10,299 nucleotides of DNA from Desulfococcus sp. (lineage in GTDB: Bacteria > Desulfobacterota > Desulfobacteria > Desulfobacterales > Desulfosalsimonadaceae): the NCBI GenBank assembly GCA_024641805.1, contig JAHECJ010000037.1, positions 1 to 10,299 of the forward strand. Reading direction: 5' to 3'. The position numbers and the translations under genes are program-made. The notes beneath the pieces are model-generated. The model was not told where the DNA came from, did no database searches, and worked only from the letters and a program-made list of their open reading frames with translations. Positions 5,311 through 10,299 of the stretch are shown here, one piece after another (within the stretch, counting starts at the first letter, position 1; every line of letters starts with the position of its first letter).

Positions 5311-6684
5311 ATGTTTGGACCCAGACCGGATATCGGGAAATACTGGAAGACCATTGTGGATACCTTAAACGACGGTCTTCTTGTTTTGGATACGATGGGC
5401 AGGGTGATCGCCGCGAATCCGGCGGCGGAAAAACTGACCGGGTACACGGAAGAAGAGCTTAAAACCAAGGATTGCCGTATTCTGAACTGCACGGATTGCC
5501 GGATTATCGGTGAAGGTCACAAGGATAAATGGTGTAAACTTTTTGTGAAAGGGCAGGTCCGGGATAAAAAATGCCTGATTACCCAGAAAGACCGACGGAC
5601 GGTCCATATCCTGAAAAGCGGAACGGTGCTGCGTGATCCGGATGGTGAAATCGTCGGTGCGGTGGAAATCCTGAAAGATATGTCCCAGATCATCCAGCAG
5701 CAGCGTGAAATCAAGGCGCTTCGCCAGACGTTTCAACTGGATGAGGGATATCACGGTATTATCGGCAAATCTCCGGTAATGCAGAACCTGTTTGAATTGA
5801 TCGAAAACCTCGCCCAGTCGGATGCACCGGTCATGATTTCCGGTGAGAGCGGGACGGGAAAAGAACTCGTGGCGCTGGCGATTCATGAAGCCGGGCCCCG
5901 TTCAACAAAACCCTTTGTCAAAGTAAACTGTGCCGCCTTGAATGAAAACCTTTTGGAAAGCGAACTGTTCGGTCATATTCGAGGAGCGTTTACCGGCGCA
6001 GCCAGGAATCGTGTGGGCCGATTCGAGGCGGCGCACGAAGGAAGTATTTTTTTAGATGAACTTGGAGATATTCCTCTGCCGCTTCAGGTCAAACTGTTGA
6101 GAGTCCTGGAGGAAAAAAAGGTTGAGCGTGTAGGAGAACACAAAACTATATCAGTGGATGCGCGGATCATTACCGCAACCAACAAGAACCTTGAAGAGCT
6201 TGTCAGGCAGGAAAAATTCCGCGAAGATCTCTATTTTCGTATCAACGTGTTTCCGCTTCATTGTCCTTCGCTGGCTCAACGCAGGGAAGACATCCCGGGG
6301 ATCGTTCAGCATTTTATCCGGCAAAACGCCAATGACAGCCGCAAAAGAATTCTGGGAATGACACCTGAAGCCATGGAAAGAATGATTACATATGATTGGC
6401 CGGGCAATGTCCGTGAGCTTCGAAACGTGATCGATTATGCCTTCGTCTTATGTCCGGGCGGCGGTATCGGTCTTGAACATTTACCGGCCAAAATTATTTC
6501 AAACGATTCCCGCCACTCCGGCATTGCTACAATGGCATCAGGCACTCAAAAAGAACGGGACAGGCTTCTGAACATTCTTAGCGGAAACGGCTGGAACCAG
6601 TCGGAGGCGGCGCGGAAACTCGGTGTCAGCCGGGTCACTGTCTGGAAGCGGATGAAAAAATTTGGATTAAAGCGGCCGGAATAA
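5311..6684 (+). CDS. PAS-AAA+-Fis sigma-54-dependent transcriptional activator
   Basis: The product is 457 residues in three parts. Residues 8-125 are a PAS sensor domain (IVDTLNDGLLVLDTMGRVIAA), carrying five cysteines at 55, 60, 63, 75 and 88. A short linker helix (126-142) leads to the AAA+ domain at about 150-380. That domain has Walker A GESGTGKE at 178-185, an intact GAFTGA loop at 225-230 that contacts sigma-54, Walker B FLDELG at 247-252, and DWPGNVREL at 362-370. A Fis-type helix-turn-helix lies at about 425-450 (NQSEAARKLGVSRVTVWKRM). There is no receiver domain, so it senses a signal directly through PAS rather than through phosphorylation. It is divergent from the porin-sulfur operon, which has a sigma-54 promoter and paired palindromes, so it is the likely activator of that operon and possibly of itself. 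GGAGA precedes the ATG. Confidence 0.95.
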   Translation: MFGPRPDIGKYWKTIVDTLNDGLLVLDTMGRVIAANPAAEKLTGYTEEELKTKDCRILNCTDCRIIGEGHKDKWCKLFVKGQVRDKKCLITQKDRRTVHILKSGTVLRDPDGEIVGAVEILKDMSQIIQQQREIKALRQTFQLDEGYHGIIGKSPVMQNLFELIENLAQSDAPVMISGESGTGKELVALAIHEAGPRSTKPFVKVNCAALNENLLESELFGHIRGAFTGAARNRVGRFEAAHEGSIFLDELGDIPLPLQVKLLRVLEEKKVERVGEHKTISVDARIITATNKNLEELVRQEKFREDLYFRINVFPLHCPSLAQRREDIPGIVQHFIRQNANDSRKRILGMTPEAMERMITYDWPGNVRELRNVIDYAFVLCPGGGIGLEHLPAKIISNDSRHSGIATMASGTQKERDRLLNILSGNGWNQSEAARKLGVSRVTVWKRMKKFGLKRPE

Positions 6685-6705
6685 GATAAACATCAGAGGA
6701 ATCTT

Positions 6706-7752
6706 ATGAATTGTATTCAGGGGCAGGTTTTTCGTTTTCTATTTGTATTGGGGTGTCTGATGAGTTTGGTGTTCGGGTGCAATTTAAAAGATCCATTGCC
6801 GATTCCCATTGAAGATATCGAGTGCCACAAAGTTGAAGTTGCCCCTGGTCCGGAAGATTTTGTCCTGGACACCTGGCACGGCGCTCCCCGTCTGCTGGTT
6901 TCTTCCCATGACCGACGCCATCCTGAAACATCCGGCGGTATATACTATTTTGATATCAATACCGAAAAAACCGGAGCTATTTCGCGCATCGGCGAACCGG
7001 AGAGCATCCTTGTCTTTAAGCCCCATGGCATGGATATCCGAAAGCAGGGCAGCCGAACGCTGCTTTACGTGATTATTCATGATCCCTATGCGCACATGGA
7101 AAGACTTGAAAACGCCGTTGCGATCTATGAGGTGAACCAAAACGATCTCCGTTTCGTCAACCTCATGGAAGATCCGGATCACTTATGGTCGCCCAATGAC
7201 CTGTCGGTCTTGCCATCCGGAGATATTTACGTAACCAATGATATGCATGGCAGTCTGGATATGTACACCCGCAGCAAGGCCTCTGAAATTGCATACTATG
7301 ATCATGTCTCGGGAACCTGGACAACGGTCGCAGATAACATCGCGTTTGCCAATGGAATTCTTGCAGAAGAGGACCTTGTATATGTCACCGCAACGTTTGA
7401 TGACCAGGTCCTTGTTTTCTCTCGTTCGGTCGACGGCAGTCTTGGCAAGCCGTTACCGGTGGTCGATTTCAAGGGGCCGGATAATTTGATGCGGTATAAA
7501 CAATCCCTGTTGACCACCGCGCACTATGATGACCTGGCTTTCTTAAGACACAAAGGCGATCCTGAAGAACACTCCCCGTCCATTGTCTTTTTGATTCGCC
7601 CGGAAATGGAAACCAAGACCCCGGTTTTTGTCGATGAAGGACAATTGATCAGTGCAGCATCAAACGCAATGGTTTTTAAAGACAAACTTTATATTTCCCA
7701 GGTCTTTGATCCATATATGGTGATCTGTAATGCGCCGGTGTTTATAAAATAG
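6706..7752 (+). CDS. Paraoxonase/arylesterase-like beta-propeller lipoprotein
   Basis: The product is 348 residues. A basic, hydrophobic leader ends in LVFGC, so Cys25 is a probable lipid-anchored residue; the -3 position is Val rather than Leu, slightly off consensus. The mature part resembles serum paraoxonase (PON), a six-bladed calcium-dependent propeller. Residues that in PON bind the catalytic calcium or form the histidine pair have visible counterparts: Glu50-Asp51 (GPEDF), His107 (KPHGMD), His125 (IIHDPYA), Asn164-Asp165 (SPNDLS), Asn216 (FANGI) and Asp259-Asn260 (GPDNL). A periplasmic lactonase or arylesterase role follows from the family; the substrate is unknown. It starts 21 bases after the activator stop, with AGAGGA upstream, so the two are probably cotranscribed. 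A bidirectional terminator follows. Confidence 0.8.
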   Translation: MNCIQGQVFRFLFVLGCLMSLVFGCNLKDPLPIPIEDIECHKVEVAPGPEDFVLDTWHGAPRLLVSSHDRRHPETSGGIYYFDINTEKTGAISRIGEPESILVFKPHGMDIRKQGSRTLLYVIIHDPYAHMERLENAVAIYEVNQNDLRFVNLMEDPDHLWSPNDLSVLPSGDIYVTNDMHGSLDMYTRSKASEIAYYDHVSGTWTTVADNIAFANGILAEEDLVYVTATFDDQVLVFSRSVDGSLGKPLPVVDFKGPDNLMRYKQSLLTTAHYDDLAFLRHKGDPEEHSPSIVFLIRPEMETKTPVFVDEGQLISAASNAMVFKDKLYISQVFDPYMVICNAPVFIK

Positions 7753-7763
7753 AAATGGCAAAT

Positions 7764-7806
7764 AAAAAGCCCGTGTTTCCTGTTTCTCGGGGAACACGGG
7801 CTTTTT
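7764..7806. terminator. Bidirectional rho-independent terminator
   Basis: The arms AAAAAGCCCGTGTT and AACACGGGCTTTTT are perfectly complementary, with extra pairing (TCC to GGG/GGA) toward the loop. The A-run on one side and T-run on the other give a U-tract in both directions. It lies 11 bases after the lipoprotein stop and 25 bases after the stop of the converging acyl-CoA dehydrogenase, and should end both transcripts. Confidence 0.93.
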
Positions 7807-7831
7807 CCAAATTTAATCCGAATAATGAGGA

Positions 7832-9535
7832 TTATTGATTCATTTCATACGTATCTTTTAATGCAAATACCTGGTTGTTCCAGAAACGCAGAAACCGTTC
7901 ATTGTCAACAAATGGTTTTTTAACCATTTTCATGCACAGCGCCATTTGCTTCTCGGTGCTGTCGGGTTTGGAATAGATTTGAAGGGCGAATTTCGAGAAA
8001 TCCCTAACCATGAAATCAAAAATTTGCTCCATGAGATCGTCTTCCAGGTTTTCCATCTTGTATTTTTCAAGCAGGAGTTGACCGTAAACCACCAGTGTAA
8101 AAAGTTCGCCAAGCGACAACAGAAAATCGATATTTTTAGCCTGTTCGGCGCTCGGGGTGGCGGTCATCAAAAATTCTTTTAATAATTCAATCTGCTGAAC
8201 AAATATTTTAACATTTTCCAGTTTGACATCGCTGTAAGCTTTATTAAAGTCATGGAATTGAATTTTTCCCAGGCCTTTGGTGGCGCCCTGGTCAAACAAA
8301 AAATCATCATTTTTCGGATCGTTTCGAAGCGGAATTTCCGGGAACTCTCCGGGATTGAAAAAGTAATTGGCCATGAATTTAATAATCAGCGCCATATTGA
8401 CATGAACCGTACCTTCAAGTTTCGGCAGGGCACGGATATCCTTGACGGCCATCTCAAAATACAGGTCTTTTTCAAACCCTCTGGCGGCAATGACATCCCA
8501 CAGCAGGTTAATGACTTCTTCACCCTGGGTGGTTACCTTCATTTTCACCATGGGGTTGAACAGGAGGTAGCGGCGGTCAGTTTCGGATGCACTGCGCAGA
8601 TAATCAGTTGCCCGCTGGGCAAACAGTTTCATTGCCACCAGTCGTGTGTAAGCGTCAGTAAACAACTGCCGGATATGGGGAAAGTCGGTAACCCATTTAC
8701 CGAACAGGTTTCGGTGGCTGGCGTGATTGATGGCTTCATAGAACGCATGTGTCGCAATACCGATGGATGCCCAGCCCAGATTGAATTTGCCAACGTTAAT
8801 GGTGTTCAATGAGGAGTCCCAGGCGTCCCGGCCGGTCGTCAGGATGTCGTCATCAGTAATGGGGTAGCCATTTAAGGCATATTCCGCCACATATCCTTCC
8901 CAGTTGACCACATTCTGTACAAGATCATAATTCGGATGCTCCGGGTCGACGACAAAAAAAACATATTCATCGGTTTCCGAGTTTTTTGCAAATGTCGAAA
9001 CCAGGGAGGCTTTGTTGGCGTTCCCGATATAATATTTGCCGCCGTCCGCCACGTATTTGCCCTCGTCTAAGGGAGTGAGCATCATTTCGGATGAATACAG
9101 GTCAGCGCCATGCGCTCTCTCTGAAAGACCGAATGCAAAAATACCGCCGTCTTTGAGCATTTGGGCGGTTTTTTTCTTCACCGCTTCGTTTTTCCCCATG
9201 AAAATCGGACCCAGGCCCAGAATGGAAACCTGCCAGGTATACCAGTGGGAAAGGTTGTAAAAACCAAGAATTTCATTAAAATCACAAATTCTGAATGTAT
9301 CCCATCGGGTGTCAGGGTCGCCGTCCGCATACTGTTCAGGTGTCAGCAGCGTAGCCATGACCTGATTTTCTTTCATGAATATGATAAAATCGTCGTACCA
9401 AATCCGTTCATGGCTGTCATGCTTGAGCTGTTTCTTCCCTCGCGATTCAAAATATTCAATCGTTTTTAACATGATCTCCCGGGACCTGGGATCAAGATGA
9501 TCGAATTTTTCTTTTTTGGGATTAAGCAGGGTCAT
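7832..9535 (-). CDS. Acyl-CoA dehydrogenase family flavoprotein, large form
   Basis: The product is 567 residues, well above the usual 380-400. The core follows the acyl-CoA dehydrogenase plan: an N-terminal helical domain, a middle beta domain with FAFGLSERAHGADL (133-146) and GGKYYIGNANKA (165-176), and a C-terminal helical domain. LPKLEGTVHVN (370-380) matches the block holding the catalytic base in medium-chain enzymes (YEGT), making Glu374 the probable base. After about residue 400 comes a further helical domain of roughly 160 residues, as in very-long-chain and some bacterial FadE types. The enzyme would oxidise an acyl-CoA to the enoyl-CoA with FAD and pass electrons to ETF. Chain length or substrate cannot be read. 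AAGGAG lies 6 bases before the ATG. A MarR gene lies upstream on the same strand. Confidence 0.9.
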   Translation of the reverse strand: MTLLNPKKEKFDHLDPRSREIMLKTIEYFESRGKKQLKHDSHERIWYDDFIIFMKENQVMATLLTPEQYADGDPDTRWDTFRICDFNEILGFYNLSHWYTWQVSILGLGPIFMGKNEAVKKKTAQMLKDGGIFAFGLSERAHGADLYSSEMMLTPLDEGKYVADGGKYYIGNANKASLVSTFAKNSETDEYVFFVVDPEHPNYDLVQNVVNWEGYVAEYALNGYPITDDDILTTGRDAWDSSLNTINVGKFNLGWASIGIATHAFYEAINHASHRNLFGKWVTDFPHIRQLFTDAYTRLVAMKLFAQRATDYLRSASETDRRYLLFNPMVKMKVTTQGEEVINLLWDVIAARGFEKDLYFEMAVKDIRALPKLEGTVHVNMALIIKFMANYFFNPGEFPEIPLRNDPKNDDFLFDQGATKGLGKIQFHDFNKAYSDVKLENVKIFVQQIELLKEFLMTATPSAEQAKNIDFLLSLGELFTLVVYGQLLLEKYKMENLEDDLMEQIFDFMVRDFSKFALQIYSKPDSTEKQMALCMKMVKKPFVDNERFLRFWNNQVFALKDTYEMNQ

Positions 9536-9582
9536 TGTAATCTCCTTTTTTAATATATTATTTCTTATGGCATCCCTTTTAT

Positions 9583-9599
9583 AACAAGGAAGACTTGTT
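9583..9599. promoter_or_regulatory. Inverted repeat upstream of the acyl-CoA dehydrogenase
   Basis: AACAAG and CTTGTT form perfect 6-base arms around GAAGA. It directly adjoins the MarR-type motif at 9601-9613. It may be a second operator or a weak hairpin in the leader. Confidence 0.35.
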
Positions 9600-9600
9600 G

Positions 9601-9613
9601 TTTGTATGCGAAC
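9601..9613. promoter_or_regulatory. MarR operator candidate upstream of the acyl-CoA dehydrogenase
   Basis: TTTGTATGCGAAC matches 12 of 13 bases of TTTGTATACGAAC at 10116-10128, which sits on the MarR promoter. The shared motif lies 65 bases upstream of the dehydrogenase start. No convincing sigma-70 promoter is visible around this copy. Confidence 0.6.
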
Positions 9614-9681
9614 GAAATAATCAAAAAGTTACAAATAGGAAATGATCATATATTATGTTTGAAAATGATTGCTTGCAATAT

Positions 9682-10104
9682 CTAAATCAAGTCTCTGAGA
9701 AGACGTTTTAACAGCAGCTGTTCTTCGACTGAAAATTTTTTTAATATGTTTTGATTGGCTTTTTTTCTCTCTTGGATCAATTTTTCTTTCAACTGATTTG
9801 CTTTTTCAGATGGATATAGTTTTTGGGTCCTGCCGTCATCCGGATCCTGTTTTTTCATAATCCAGCCCGTCTCCGCCATTCGTTCCAGAATGCCGGAAGC
9901 AGTGGCCTTGTCTATGATCAGGAGCTTGCAGAGTTCTGCGGCGGTCATTCCTTCATCATACCACAGCCCTTCGAGGACAAGATGCTGCATGTTGGTCAGA
10001 CCGTATTTTTTGAGTTGTTTTTTAAAGTTGGAATGAGCTTTCTGATAGGCTTTGCCCAGCAGAAAAACCATGCATTCCGGTAGATCTTCAGGTAGTTTTG
10101 GCAT
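9682..10104 (-). CDS. MarR-family transcriptional regulator
   Basis: The product is 140 residues, the normal MarR length. Helices at both ends (11-33 and 103-139) would form the dimer interface. The winged helix-turn-helix spans about 36-100: LTNMQHLVLEGLWYDEGMTAAELCKLL, recognition helix DKATASGILERMAE, and the wing with DPDDGRTQKLYPSEKA, close to the family DxRxxxxxLT signature. It should bind a palindrome as a dimer and release it on binding a small ligand, often an acyl-CoA or aromatic acid. Two copies of a palindromic motif, over its own promoter and before the downstream acyl-CoA dehydrogenase, suggest it represses both. The start ATG at 10104 has AAAGGA 8 bases upstream. The ligand may be the CoA thioester or acid used by the dehydrogenase (inference). 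Confidence 0.93.
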   Translation of the reverse strand: MPKLPEDLPECMVFLLGKAYQKAHSNFKKQLKKYGLTNMQHLVLEGLWYDEGMTAAELCKLLIIDKATASGILERMAETGWIMKKQDPDDGRTQKLYPSEKANQLKEKLIQERKKANQNILKKFSVEEQLLLKRLLRDLI

Positions 10105-10115
10105 ATGAACATTCC

Positions 10116-10128
10116 TTTGTATACGAAC
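10116..10128. promoter_or_regulatory. MarR operator candidate over the MarR promoter
   Basis: TTTGTATACGAAC contains the near-palindrome TTTGTATACGAA. It overlaps the last base of the -10 box and covers the likely transcription start, a position that would block RNA polymerase, so it fits autorepression. Confidence 0.65.
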
Positions 10129-10156
10129 TATTAATCCGATCCGGTTTGCAAGTCAA
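10128..10156 (-). promoter_or_regulatory. Sigma-70 promoter of the MarR gene
   Basis: On the minus strand TTGACT (10156-10151) and TAATAG (10133-10128) are separated by 17 bases, close to consensus. The start would lie near 10121, giving a leader of about 17 bases with the AAAGGA ribosome site. Confidence 0.75.
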
Positions 10157-10195
10157 TAAAATATTTTCAGGTCCCTGCACATGCTTGGATGACTA

Positions 10196-10299
10196 TTAGC
10201 CTGGAAAGGCGGATTCAATTTTATTTGATGATATAAACCCAATATTATTGAAGTTTAAAGCTTCTTTAATCGCAATTGACACCGGTGCTTTTTTTTGGC
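10196..10299 (-). CDS. Possible C-terminal end of an unknown gene running off the right edge
   Basis: An open frame enters from the right edge and stops at TAA (10198-10196), giving about 34 residues including KAPVSIAIKEALNF and NIGFISSNKIESAFPG. The composition looks protein-like and the stop lies just before the MarR promoter, as expected for an upstream gene on the same strand. I do not recognise the family. The stretch is short and AT-rich, so it may not be coding. No terminator is visible after it. Confidence 0.3.
   Translation of the reverse strand, partial: QKKAPVSIAIKEALNFNNIGFISSNKIESAFPG

Noticed and set aside
5365..5886. 173-residue minus-strand open frame
   Set aside because: Antisense to the PAS domain and start of the AAA+ domain of the activator, whose motifs are intact.
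8252..8812. 186-residue plus-strand open frame
   Set aside because: Antisense to the acyl-CoA dehydrogenase core; no ribosome site or family resemblance.
9668..9679. ATTGC-TT-GCAAT short palindrome after the MarR gene
   Set aside because: Five-base arms with a two-base centre and no U-tract; too short for a terminator and no second copy to support an operator.
10278..10297. CACCGGTG followed by a T-run at the right edge
   Set aside because: The palindrome has no loop, so it cannot form a terminator hairpin of useful length.

Overview
The window looks like chromosome from a Gram-negative anaerobe, most likely a sulfate-reducing or sulfur-metabolising member of the Desulfobacterota. That placement is inferred from family content: a DUF3373-type outer-membrane protein, c-type cytochromes, a DsrE/TusA/YeeE sulfur set, a PAS sigma-54 activator and a large acyl-CoA dehydrogenase. 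There are no rRNA or tRNA genes, IS elements, CRISPR arrays or phage genes. Base composition is moderate and looks even across the window.

Left part (1-4995, all minus strand, so read from right to left). A probable operon of seven genes runs in this order: beta-barrel outer-membrane protein, YeeE/YedE-type sulfur transporter, TusA-like sulfur carrier, a cysteine-free DsrE/F-like protein, a 58-residue protein that looks like a shortened DsrH/TusB, a DsrE-like protein with a cysteine, and a periplasmic monohaem cytochrome c. Every gene has a good Shine-Dalgarno sequence, and gaps run from 8 to 67 bases. A hairpin follows the cytochrome. Beyond it, on the same strand, the first 83 residues of an octahaem tetrathionate-reductase-type cytochrome run off the left edge.

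Control region (4996-5310). The operon is divergent from a PAS-AAA+-Fis sigma-54 activator. The gap holds a near-consensus -24/-12 promoter facing the operon. It also holds two perfect 14-bp palindromes exactly 21 bp apart and about 150 bp upstream of that promoter, a possible IHF site between them, and a degenerate third palindrome. This is the layout of a complete sigma-54 switch. The activator is followed after 21 bases by a paraoxonase-like six-bladed-propeller lipoprotein, probably cotranscribed.

Right part (7753-10299). A strong bidirectional terminator separates the lipoprotein from a converging acyl-CoA dehydrogenase. A MarR regulator lies upstream of the dehydrogenase on the same strand. 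A near-identical 13-base motif lies over the MarR promoter and again upstream of the dehydrogenase, pointing to MarR control of both. A possible C-terminal fragment of another gene touches the right edge.

Working model (inference): under a signal sensed by the PAS domain, the cell makes an outer-membrane pore, a periplasmic cytochrome, an inner-membrane sulfur-compound transporter and a cytosolic sulfur-relay set as one unit. This would be a route for taking up or exchanging thiosulfate, polysulfide or tetrathionate-derived sulfur.
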